Assembly: GCA_029261955.1 (NCBI GenBank)
Contig: JAJDAI010000667.1
Location: forward strand, 1-13,825
DNA: 13,825 nt
Reading direction: 5' to 3'
Origin: Deltaproteobacteria bacterium
Lineage (GTDB): Bacteria; Myxococcota_A; UBA796; UBA9615
In this document: positions 1 to 7,511 of the stretch, piece after piece
Layout of the letters: the number at the start of each line of letters is the position of its first letter
Position numbering within the stretch: position 1 is the first letter of the stretch
Notes under the pieces: generated by a model
The model's input: only the letters and a program-made list of their open reading frames with translations
The model's database searches: none
Told to the model about the DNA's origin: nothing
Made by a program: the position numbers and the translations under genes

Positions 1-531
1 CACCACATCGACCTGGCTCTGACCGACCAGCCCGTCGCGACGTCCCGGAGCGGCAACCTCCGGTCCCAGCTCCTGGGGGAGAGTCCGATCGCGATCTTCG
101 GGACCCGCGATCTCGTCGAGCGGTACGGGGCCGACCTGCCCCACTCGCTTGCAGGCGCTCCGTTCCTGCTGCCCGAACCCCGATCCGTGATGCGGCGCTT
201 GCTGGAGGAGTGGTTCGTGGAGGTCGGCATCCAGCCCAAGGTGTCGGCCGAGTTCATCGACAGCGGCATGCTCAAGCTGTTCGGGGAGGACGGGCGCGGC
301 TTCTTCGCTGCCCCCGCCGTGGTGTCGGACCACGTGCGGCACACCCACCGCGTGGAGCAGGTGATGACACTCCAGGGCCGCGGCGAGCGGTTCTACGCCT
401 TGACGCGGCCCGAGCTGGCCGGCTCGAGCGCCGTCGAAGCCATGCTCACCGCGGCGACGTCCTTGCTGGGGGGGCGCGAAGCCCCTCCAGTCGCCCCGAG
501 GGCTCCGCCGACCTCGACGCCAGAGAGCTAG
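1..531 (+). CDS. LysR-family regulator, NhaR-like, C-terminal part (5' end outside window)
   Basis: The frame is open from base 1 to a TAG at 529-531, giving 176 residues of the effector-binding part of a LysR regulator; the helix-turn-helix lies outside the window. It aligns segment by segment with the NhaR-type protein at 10194-11096: SLAGAPFLLP with SLHGAPVLLP, LEEWF with LEQWF, GIQPKV with GVQPRV, and EFIDSGMLKLFG with EFEDSALMKSFG. NhaR proteins activate cation antiporter genes in response to sodium or pH (known of the family). The last ~20 residues are Pro/Ser/Thr-rich and unlike the end of the paralogue, and the next recognisable coding sequence is a start-less fragment in another frame, so the 3' end may have been altered by a deletion. 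An unlinked NhaR paralogue is the best call; its target is not visible. Confidence 0.85.
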   Translation, partial: HHIDLALTDQPVATSRSGNLRSQLLGESPIAIFGTRDLVERYGADLPHSLAGAPFLLPEPRSVMRRLLEEWFVEVGIQPKVSAEFIDSGMLKLFGEDGRGFFAAPAVVSDHVRHTHRVEQVMTLQGRGERFYALTRPELAGSSAVEAMLTAATSLLGGREAPPVAPRAPPTSTPES

Positions 532-581
532 AGGACCCCCACCTCCGGACCGGAAGCCCGATCGCCGCCCCTCGTCGACCC

Positions 582-902
582 AATGGGTGGGTCTCCGGGC
601 TCAGCCTCTACGACGCGCAGGAGGTCGACCTGCAGGGAGGCCAGGACTGGGCCGAGGCCTACGCTGCGGAGTTCCCGGTGCTGAGCGGGGCGGGTGCGCT
701 CGCCAACGTGTCGGGCGAGGGGACGCCCCCGGCCTATCCGACGATGTACATCCTCGACCCCGCCATGCAGGTCCGGGAGATTCTCGAGGGCACCCCCGTC
801 GACAACACCGACGACGAGACCCACGACACCCTGGTCGAAGCGGCCAACAACGCGTTCGACGCCTTCATCGCCGAGAACCCGGGCTGGACCAGCCCCTTCT
901 GA
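582..902 (+). pseudogene. C-terminal remnant of a thioredoxin-fold (redoxin/TlpA-like) protein
   Basis: The frame ending at TGA 900-902 reads like the second half of a redoxin. It contains a WAEAYAAEFPVL segment, then YPTMYILDPAMQVREILEG (the cis-proline strand followed by the aspartate-turn strand), then a helix-rich tail ending in SPF. Related myxobacterial lipoproteins have this same order (family knowledge). The upstream half, with the Cys-x-x-Cys active site and export signal, is absent. No ATG or well-placed start exists in frame, and the coding signal begins about 50 nt after the stop of the preceding regulator. The simplest reading is a deletion that removed the 5' half. It ends 18 nt from the stop of the convergent PEBP-like gene. 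Peroxiredoxin versus TlpA cannot be settled without the N-terminus. Confidence 0.55.
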
Positions 903-920
903 GCCCTGCTCGGGCGCGCT

Positions 921-1529
921 CTAGAAGTCCTCCTGGCCGTCGAAGACGTGGCACATCTCGACCACGCCCAGCGACAGCTCCTCCGCCGTGGTGGCGAGGG
1001 AGATGAAGGTGCCCGCGCCGCTGGTGATCTCCTCGCTCAAGGCCCACAGCCTCCAGCGGTACTGGTTCACGAACTCGGGGCAGGAGCCCAGGTAGCCGGG
1101 CTGGACCGCGCCGTTGTCGAGCTCCACGGAGCCCGCTGGCAGATCGCCCTGCGCACCGTCGCCCGAGATGGAGGCCGCGAGGCCGGTGGCGTCGCCGGGG
1201 ATGTTGTAGATGGCCCAGTGGGGGAACCAGGCCGTGGCGTCCTCGAGGATCAGCGCGAAGGCGACGGTGCCCTCGGGTGCACCCTCCCAGCGGATCTCCG
1301 GGTTCGGCCTGAAGCAGGCGTTCTCCACGGCCAGCGCGAGCTGGCAGCCGTCCCCCGGGTTGTCGAAGTAGGGCTCCACGAAGTCCGGCGACCAGACCGC
1401 GAAGTCGGGCGGCGTCGCGTCGTCGTCGTCGTCCGCGGCCGAGTCGTCGTCGTCGCCGCCGGTCCCGCTGGGCGGGCAGCCGAACAGGGGCAGGGCCAGG
1501 AGGAGAATCAGCAGGCGCCAGTGAGTCAT
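921..1529 (-). CDS. PEBP / YbhB-YbcL-like lipoprotein with Asp-rich tether
   Basis: This 202-residue protein has a lipoprotein signal ending LFGC, with Cys18 as the lipidation site. An acidic linker follows (DDDDSAADDDDD, about residues 26-37) and then a phosphatidylethanolamine-binding-protein domain from about residue 44. Domain hallmarks are NPEIRWEGAPEGTVAFAL (strand and turn lining the anion pocket), HWAIYNIP (the conserved His-Trp strand) and GYLGSCPE followed by YRWRLWAL. Bacterial PEBP proteins bind small anionic or phospho-ligands; no enzymatic role is established. The protein should sit on the periplasmic or outer face of a membrane. The ATG is preceded by GAAAGG about 11 nt upstream, a modest Shine-Dalgarno. 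The canonical DPDAP ligand-loop motif is replaced by DATAW, so ligand binding may differ from YbhB. Confidence 0.85.
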   Translation of the reverse strand: MTHWRLLILLLALPLFGCPPSGTGGDDDDSAADDDDDATPPDFAVWSPDFVEPYFDNPGDGCQLALAVENACFRPNPEIRWEGAPEGTVAFALILEDATAWFPHWAIYNIPGDATGLAASISGDGAQGDLPAGSVELDNGAVQPGYLGSCPEFVNQYRWRLWALSEEITSGAGTFISLATTAEELSLGVVEMCHVFDGQEDF

Positions 1530-1548
1530 GCCGTCGCGACCTTTCGCT

Positions 1549-1782
1549 TGTTCGATCGGCCCAGCCCGCGAGCAGCAGTCCGATGCCCAGCATCGCCACC
1601 AGGACGAGGCCGTGGGATGCGCTGCCCAGGAGAGGAATGACGTCCAGGACCTCGTTGAGCGGGGCCCGGGCCATCACCATCCCGGTCCACATCATCAAGA
1701 AGCCGACGCCGCGGCCGTTCCAGCCGAGCATCTCGTGCTGGGACCGTATCACGGCCAGGGGGTCGCCCCGCCCTCCGCGCAG
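1549..1782 (-). pseudogene. TMEM43-like membrane protein, C-terminal remnant
   Basis: On the minus strand, in the frame containing a Met at 1731, the translation has two hydrophobic segments around a loop reading NEVLDVIPLLGS, then a second segment ending GIGLLLAGWADR. The pattern of transmembrane helix, then PL-x-VLADVIP-x-LGS, then transmembrane helix is that of the C-terminus of TMEM43-family proteins (recognised from memory, not searched). There is no start upstream with a sensible N-terminus, and the frame runs without a stop straight across the start of the PEBP-like gene. A normal 3' end is therefore missing. I read it as a gene remnant truncated on both sides. A chance hydrophobic frame is the alternative, though the LDVIPLLGS match argues against it. 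Confidence 0.42.
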
Positions 1783-1944
1783 CACGCGGGACGGGACCGA
1801 CGTGCACTGGAACGGCACCGTCCAGGCCGGCGACAGCACCTTCCGCGTCGGCCTCGTCAGCGAAGGCTGCCCGCCTCCTCCCCACCGTGGAGATCTGCAC
1901 GGTGAGCATGCGCCACTCCCTGATTTCGTGTGCTCCGGCACGGG

Positions 1945-1963
1945 CGATCCCCCGGTCGAAGCC
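1945..1963 (+). promoter_or_regulatory. GC-rich element shared upstream of two Asp-tether lipoprotein genes
   Basis: CGATCCCCCGGTCGAAGC begins 88 nt before the ATG at 2033. CGAGCCCCCCGTCGAGGC begins 100 nt before the ATG at 4018. They match at 15 of 18 positions without gaps, in the same orientation. It could be a shared regulator site, or chance in GC-rich DNA. Confidence 0.25.
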
Positions 1964-2032
1964 GAGACGTCGAGCGATCGGCCATCTGGCCCGCTCCTTG
2001 CGAACCCCAGAGCCGCACTTCTGGAGGCCCTC

Positions 2033-3289
2033 ATGTCACGGTTCCCCTCGCTCCTCTCTTTGCTGGCCTTGCTCCTGGGCCTGGGCCTCGTGGCCTGCCC
2101 GGCCCCACGGACCGGCGACGACGACGACGACGCCACCGCGGACGACGACGACGCGACCGCAGACGACGACGACGCCACCGCGGACGACGACGACGCAACC
2201 GCCGACGACGACGACGCCACCGCAGACGACGACGACGCCACCGCAGACGACGACGACGCGACCGCCGACGACGACGACACCACGCCGCCTCCCCCGCCGG
2301 AGCCCACCATCACGGCGGTCGATCCGGCGATCGGTGAGCTGAGCGGGGGCACCGCGGTCTCCATCACCGGAAGCGGCTACCTGGACAACACCCCCGGCGT
2401 CACCACCGTGATGTTCGGCGCGAACCCCGCCGTCGGCTGCTTGATCGCCAGCGACACCACGCTGCAGTGCACGACGCCCGAAGGGGACGAGGCGGCGCCC
2501 GTGACCGTCTCCGTCAGCAACGCCAACGGCAGCGACGAGCTCGTCGACGGCTACACCTACGAGTTGATCCCGTGGCTGTACGCGGCGGACGGCAAGACCG
2601 GCCTCGACGGCGACTTCTACCGGATCGACCCGGCGGACGGCTCCGCTGAGGTCGTGGGCCCGGTCGGCTTCTCGATCACGGGCCTGTGCATGCGCCCAGA
2701 CGGCGCGGTCTTCGGCACGGAGTCGACCCAGAGCGGCAACCAGGGCAACGCCCGGCTCATCTCGATCGACCCCGAGACGGGCGCCGGTACGGTGATCGGC
2801 GAGCTCTTCGACGGCACCCTCTACCACTCGAGCACCGCGGACTGCACCTTCGTAGGCGACCGGCTGATCGGCTGGAGCGAGTTCGGTGACGACCCCATCG
2901 AGATCGACCCGGCGACCGGCGCCGTGACGGTCATCCCCAACACGGGCGTGAGCTCGTCGGGCAGCGGCATCGCCATGCACCCCGACGGCACCCTCTACTT
3001 CGTGCCGGGGCGCGTGAACGGCGCCCTCTACATCATCAACCCCGACACGGGGGTGGGCTTCGAGGGCCCGACGCTCAGCGGCGGCACCTACGACAACATC
3101 AACTCCATGGCCTTCCTCGGGGAGACGCTCTACGCCATCGACACCCAGGACATGGGCTCGACCTCATCCCAGCAGGTGCTCGTGACCATCGACGTGACGA
3201 CGGGGGTGATGACGCCCCTCGGGCCGCTGCCGACCCCCATCGACTCGTTGGTCGGCAACATCCCCTTCGAGGCGCCGCCTTCGCGCTAG
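2033..3289 (+). CDS. Asp-tethered lipoprotein with IPT/TIG domain and beta-propeller-like region
   Basis: This is a 418-residue lipoprotein. The frame stays open 150 codons further upstream, but the start is the ATG at 2033: it opens a signal peptide (MSRFPSLLSLLALLLG) with lipobox LVAC (Cys22) and has GGAGG five bases upstream. Residues 29-84 are a DDDDATA tandem repeat, then a proline run. Residues ~92-180 form an IPT/TIG immunoglobulin-like domain (AVDPAIGELSGGTAVSITGSG is its typical first strand pair, quoted here as overlapping parts of one segment). Residues ~181-418 contain repeated blades such as YRIDPADGSAEVVG, ISIDPETGAGTVIG and IEIDPATGAVTVI, alternating with PDG turns, as in NHL or DUF4394-type propellers. 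A surface adhesion or binding role is plausible but unproven; no catalytic residues are seen. The stop shares CTAG with the convergent gene. Confidence 0.88.
   Translation: MSRFPSLLSLLALLLGLGLVACPAPRTGDDDDDATADDDDATADDDDATADDDDATADDDDATADDDDATADDDDATADDDDTTPPPPPEPTITAVDPAIGELSGGTAVSITGSGYLDNTPGVTTVMFGANPAVGCLIASDTTLQCTTPEGDEAAPVTVSVSNANGSDELVDGYTYELIPWLYAADGKTGLDGDFYRIDPADGSAEVVGPVGFSITGLCMRPDGAVFGTESTQSGNQGNARLISIDPETGAGTVIGELFDGTLYHSSTADCTFVGDRLIGWSEFGDDPIEIDPATGAVTVIPNTGVSSSGSGIAMHPDGTLYFVPGRVNGALYIINPDTGVGFEGPTLSGGTYDNINSMAFLGETLYAIDTQDMGSTSSQQVLVTIDVTTGVMTPLGPLPTPIDSLVGNIPFEAPPSR
2117..2280 (+). repeat. 21-bp tandem repeat encoding DDDDATA
   Basis: Eight in-frame copies of a 21-bp unit (four GAC codons, then GCN-ACC-GCN) encode DDDDATA. 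The first copy has an extra Asp and the last is DDDDTT. All Asp codons are GAC, and the Ala third bases vary between copies (GCC, GCG, GCA). Copies are therefore near-identical, but some are old enough to have diverged at silent sites. The 21-bp unit means copy-number change never breaks the frame. Confidence 0.95.
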
Positions 3290-3870
3290 GGCGCTGGCTC
3301 CACCCGGCGCAGGGCTGCGAGGTTCTTGGCCACGGGCTTCGGGCCCTCGCGCCGGGTGTCGAGCAGCTTGAACGTCCCCTTGCCGCTGCTGACCAGCACG
3401 TAGCGGCCAGGCTCGGCCCGCAGCTCCTTCGCCGGGTAGCGCAGCGGCTCGCCCCGGCAGGGCCAGACCTCGAGCAGCTCGGCCTCTTCGAGCACGGCCG
3501 CCAGCGGCAGACCGCGCTGGCCCTGGTGCCGTCCGCTGTCCACCTCGATGCTGCCGGGCAGCGCAACGGCCTCGTCGATGTCGCGGGCGAGGACCCTGCG
3601 ATCCCCGTCGAAGACCACGAGGCTCGTACGCAGCTTCTCCGGGCAGCGTGAGCCCCCCTCGTCGGTCGCTTCGAGCTCGGCGAGGGTGCGGGGCAGCCGG
3701 GCGGGCGGCGGCTCGGCCGCGGATGCGGGCAGCTTCCAGGCCGGGAAGGGCACGGAGGGGTCCTGCGAGGGGAGCGCTCGTGGGGGCTCGGCGGGCGCGG
3801 GCGGGTCGGCCTGGGGGGAAGGCCCGGAGCCGCAGCCAGCGAGCAGGAGAAGCAGGGAGAGGGTCCGCAC
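3286..3870 (-). CDS. Pro/Ala-rich lipoprotein of unknown function
   Basis: A 194-residue protein starting at GTG 3870, the only start giving a clean signal: VRTLSLLLLLAGC, with Cys13 as the lipidation site. The signal is very short. Residues 14-60 are a Pro/Ala/Ser linker without the Asp tract of its neighbours. The C-terminal ~130 residues form one domain with two cysteines (RCPEKL and WPCRGEP) and strands such as RTSLVVFDGDRRVLA, GLPLAAVLEEAE and GRYVLVSSGKGTFKLLD. The 'GLPL-x2-VLEEA' then 'RYVLVSSG' arrangement is faintly like the molybdopterin-oxidoreductase fold, but no cofactor-ligand cysteine can be assigned, so I do not claim it. The stop shares CTAG with the convergent gene at 3289, and the gene is divergent from the MopE-motif gene. 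Confidence 0.75.
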   Translation of the reverse strand: MRTLSLLLLLAGCGSGPSPQADPPAPAEPPRALPSQDPSVPFPAWKLPASAAEPPPARLPRTLAELEATDEGGSRCPEKLRTSLVVFDGDRRVLARDIDEAVALPGSIEVDSGRHQGQRGLPLAAVLEEAELLEVWPCRGEPLRYPAKELRAEPGRYVLVSSGKGTFKLLDTRREGPKPVAKNLAALRRVEPAP

Positions 3871-3907
3871 GGGGCGACCGTAGCCGCGTGGCTGGTGCGG
3901 TGCGATG

Positions 3908-3929
3908 ACGGGGGTGTCGAGCCCCCCGT
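3908..3929. promoter_or_regulatory. Perfect 7-bp inverted repeat in a divergent promoter region
   Basis: ACGGGGG (3908-3914) and CCCCCGT (3923-3929) form a perfect inverted repeat around an 8-nt loop. It lies in the 147-nt region between two divergent lipoprotein genes, about 40 nt from one start and 90 nt from the other. It may be an operator or a 5'-UTR hairpin. It overlaps the second copy of the shared upstream element described at 1945. Confidence 0.35.
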
Positions 3930-4017
3930 CGAGGCGCGTGAGGCCAGAGCAGCGGCCGACCCGGTGGACCGGCAGCAGCGGAGCGGCCTCCGCGGGTCCT
4001 CCGTGCGAAGATGCGTC

Positions 4018-5376
<1,359 letters not shown>

Positions 5377-5395
5377 AGCCAGGGTCGGGCGCTCG

Positions 5396-6421
5396 CTACC
5401 GAATTCCCCCGCCCCATCGGTCCTGGAAACGGAAGTGGGGATCGGCGACCTCGCCCCCCCAGGGAAGGATGCCGAGCTGGAAGCTCTTCTGCCGCAGCGC
5501 GCGGTTCAGCCAGCTCAGGACCGCGGACTCGCCGGCCTCCTCGTTGAAGACCAGCGGATGGTAGGCGTCCGATGTCAGCCACATCGCCACCCGACGGGCC
5601 CTCCTCACGGCAGCCAGACCGACGGCCTCTCGGTCGAAGTGCCCATTCTTCTCGGAGACGTGGATGAGCATCCCGAGCTTGCAGAGGGCCTCCGCCAGGA
5701 CGCCGACGCCTGCCTTGCTCCCGACGCCGAACTCGAACAGGTGCAGACGCCGATCGTCGGCGCTGGCGACCCAGAGCTCCACGCCCGTCTTGCCGGCCTG
5801 CGTGTAGGACATGTCCTTGGTGACCTCGTCGGCATGCACGACCACGGGCAGCAGGCCCTGGAACCGGCGGATCGGCTCCAACGCAGCACAGAAGCTGGAG
5901 TGCATCTCGGAGCTCACCTCGATCTCGAAGGCCAGCCGTGCCTTTCCGCCGGGCGGCCGCCCCTTGTTCTTGCGGTAGCCCTCGATGGTGAACCAGGTCA
6001 GCGCGGGCCAGGCCCAGGCGGCCTCCGGGTCGATGGTCAGGTGGAAGCGCTCAGGCAGCAGCTCGCTGAGCATCCCGAGCAGGAACGCAGATCGGCGGTA
6101 CTGAAGCAGCTCCCGGCTGGGGCGAGCCTCCCAGCGGGGCAGCTCGGGCATGTCGCCGGTGACCGTCACCGCTGCGCGCGCGGGCGGACCGGGGAGGCCG
6201 TCCAGAGCCGCGGCCAGGCAGAGCGCGAGGGTGGGTGAGGACGGCCCGTCGGCGCGGAAGGGGCCGGCCAGGCTCTCGGCGCTGACGATCAGCTGGACCT
6301 CTCGGAAGTCTTCGCCCTCGGCGTAGCCCCAGGCGATCCCGTCCCGTTGCGGAGCCAGGACCCTGCGACCGGTCGCCTTGGATACGACATCGAGGACTTC
6401 GGTCTTGAAGGGGTCGGCCAT
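5396..6421 (-). CDS. Uncharacterised protein with a PD-(D/E)XK nuclease-like segment
   Basis: A 341-residue soluble protein with no signal peptide or membrane segment; ATG 6421 is preceded by AGGA about 8 nt upstream. I do not recognise the whole protein. Residues 215-255 read ELWVASADDRRLHLFEFG, then VGSKAGVG, then VLAEALCKLGML. This resembles the PD-(D/E)XK pattern in which an acidic residue precedes a strand 'hhLFE-h-K' and a helix 'G-hhSE-h-hY'. D222 or D223 and E230 fit, but the catalytic Lys two residues after the Glu is Gly232; Lys236 is the nearest lysine. It could be an inactive relative, a lysine-migrated variant or a chance likeness. Residues 160-200 hold another conserved-looking strand-helix unit. 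The neighbours give no functional hint. Confidence 0.75.
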   Translation of the reverse strand: MADPFKTEVLDVVSKATGRRVLAPQRDGIAWGYAEGEDFREVQLIVSAESLAGPFRADGPSSPTLALCLAAALDGLPGPPARAAVTVTGDMPELPRWEARPSRELLQYRRSAFLLGMLSELLPERFHLTIDPEAAWAWPALTWFTIEGYRKNKGRPPGGKARLAFEIEVSSEMHSSFCAALEPIRRFQGLLPVVVHADEVTKDMSYTQAGKTGVELWVASADDRRLHLFEFGVGSKAGVGVLAEALCKLGMLIHVSEKNGHFDREAVGLAAVRRARRVAMWLTSDAYHPLVFNEEAGESAVLSWLNRALRQKSFQLGILPWGGEVADPHFRFQDRWGGGIR

Positions 6422-6457
6422 GGTCTCGTCCTACCGGAGCAGGGCCCGCGGGGGGCG

Positions 6458-6550
6458 GGGGAGCTGCCGCGCGGAAGGGTATAGGTCCGGGTGTGGATTT
6501 CCAGGCCGGCGGGCAACTCACCGAGGGTTCGAATGCCTCCCTCCCCGCCA
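6458..6550 (+). pseudogene. tRNA-Ser-like remnant (long variable arm type)
   Basis: The 3' half looks like a serine tRNA: a variable-arm-like hairpin (6509-6521), T arm GAGGG TTCGAAT GCCTC (6523-6539), acceptor strand CCTCCCC (6540-6546), G73 and an encoded CCA (6548-6550). G73 and a total of 93 nt fit bacterial tRNA-Ser. The 5' acceptor GGGGAGC (6458-6464) pairs at six of seven positions, and T8/G9 are present. However, base pair 53-61 is G-G, the D arm is poor, and the anticodon stem around a possible GGA (6495-6497) pairs at only three of five positions. I read it as a decayed gene, possibly an old integration target. A strong hairpin follows at 6555. Confidence 0.38.
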
Positions 6551-6554
6551 CCAC

Positions 6555-6596
6555 CGACAAGCCCCTTGCAGGCATGGCCTGGGTGGGGGTTTGTCG
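6555..6596 (+). terminator. Hairpin downstream of the tRNA-like element
   Basis: CGACAAGCCCC (6555-6565) pairs with GGGGTTTGTCG (6586-6596) over 11 bp with one G-T wobble. Inside it, CAGG/CCTG (6569-6572 with 6578-6581) adds a second short stem. Only a short TTCT follows, so it is not a classic U-tract terminator. The position 5 nt after the CCA is where tRNA operons usually end. Confidence 0.55.
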
Positions 6597-6992
6597 TTCT
6601 GGACGAGTTGGGCCTTCACACAGGTCTTGCTGGAGGCCCCCGCCTCGCGCATCAGCTCCGCGCTCCGGCGTCCCCCGAGCAACGCATGGACAGGCGACCC
6701 ACAGGCAGGGCTCGAGGAACGAGGGCCCTCCGGCCAAGCGCGCGGCGGTCTTGGCGCTCCGCTGGATGGAGCGGTCGCCCCGGAACCTGGGCGAGACTCC
6801 ATCGCGCAACACCCGAGCCGGACCGCCACGTCGAACCCCGCGAAGCTCGGCGCGGAGGTCTCGCTGGCGGAGGTCCGAGAGGACATCACCATCAACCGGA
6901 TGAACGTGGCCGAGCCCGTGCAACGAGGAGCCGGCGCCCCCGTTGCACATGGTCTCTGATCCCAGCTGAGCCCGGACTCGCCGGAAGGATCC
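6597..6992. other. About 400 nt without a convincing gene
   Basis: No frame here combines a plausible start, a Shine-Dalgarno and protein-like composition. The least unlikely is the plus frame ending at 6959, whose last ~35 residues (EVSLAEVREDITINRMN and onward) look more like protein than the rest. It has no matching N-terminus and may be a gene remnant. Confidence 0.4.
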
Positions 6993-7232
6993 TCAGTCGG
7001 CTGGGGTCGCGGTGCACATCCGCATCGCCGCGGCATGCGCCAGGCCCTGGGCCTGGTGCAGGTTGCGGCCGGTCTCGCAGGCGCTGACCTGGGCTCCCGA
7101 GTTGGGGCAGATCAAGATCACGCACGCCCCGGTGGACTGGTTGGGGCCAGCCTCAGCCATGTCACTGAAGGGCAGGAAGGAAAGGCCGATCGCCGCGACG
7201 GCGGCCAACAGGAACTTCGAGAACGTCTTCAC
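6993..7232 (-). CDS. Small secreted protein with four cysteines
   Basis: A 79-residue protein. Two starts are possible. The frame opens at GTG 7244, but GTG 7232 is preferred because GGAG lies six bases upstream and the protein then starts as a normal export signal (VKTFSKFLLAAVAAIGLSFL). Cleavage is predicted after AEA, leaving about 52 residues: GPNQSTGACVILICPNSGAQ, then a Cys in VSACETGRN and a C-terminal MRMC. Four cysteines in so short a chain suggest two disulphides in the periplasm or outside the cell. I recognise no family. It stands alone between a gene-poor stretch and a hairpin-bearing intergenic region, with no operon partner. Confidence 0.65.
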   Translation of the reverse strand: MKTFSKFLLAAVAAIGLSFLPFSDMAEAGPNQSTGACVILICPNSGAQVSACETGRNLHQAQGLAHAAAMRMCTATPAD

Positions 7233-7370
7233 CACAAACTCCACTCACCCAAGCCCGAGCTTTCTAGAGCAGGCGGGACGACCGCGACAGCGTGATCGGG
7301 GGGTTGGGAAGGATCCAGGGTCGGAGCGCGCCCGGGGCTCCCCTCGGCGCCCACCGCCCAGAACGACCGA

Positions 7371-7402
7371 AGCGGCCCCGGGGATCACTCCCCGAAGCCG
7401 CT
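7371..7402 (-). terminator. Two-part 12-bp hairpin in the 7245-7511 intergenic region
   Basis: AGCGGC (7371-7376) pairs with GCCGCT (7397-7402). Inside, CGGGGA (7379-7384) pairs with TCCCCG (7389-7394) around a TCAC loop, with symmetric two-base bulges. It is about 110 nt beyond the stop of the disrupted minus-strand gene at 7512. There is no T-run, so the terminator role is inferred. The rest of the 270-nt gap shows nothing I can name. Confidence 0.45.
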
Positions 7403-7511
7403 CGATCACCGGTGGGCTGGTCGACGATCAGTCGCCGCAGCTCGACTGACCGGCGGCGTGGACGATGGCCGCCCGCTCGTGGGCGGAACCCGGCCGGCCT
7501 GGAGCTTGCGA

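Noticed and set aside
2117..2280. CRISPR-like array
   Set aside because: The repeats are contiguous 21-bp coding units without spacers and stay in frame within a lipoprotein gene.
865..2367. 500-codon open frame on the minus strand
   Set aside because: It is the shadow of the PEBP gene and of the GAC repeat (antisense Val/Ser-rich low complexity). Only the short TMEM43-like part inside it looks real.
3286..3870. Molybdopterin-oxidoreductase-like domain in the Pro/Ala-rich lipoprotein
   Set aside because: Only two short strand patterns agree and no cofactor-ligand cysteine can be assigned, so the likeness is not strong enough to name.
6458..6550. Functional tRNA gene
   Set aside because: The anticodon stem pairs at only three of five positions, the D arm is poor and the T stem has a G-G mismatch, so an active tRNA cannot be claimed.
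6518..6950. Minus-strand frames over 6518-6950 as a gene
   Set aside because: The part over the tRNA-like element reads as the familiar false peptide from antisense tRNA (HSNPR type). The rest lacks a Shine-Dalgarno and protein-like composition.
6961..7005. CCCAGC...GCTGGG inverted repeat as terminator of the small secreted protein
   Set aside because: The loop is about 33 nt, the stop codon lies inside it and there is no T-run, so it is too weak to list as a terminator.
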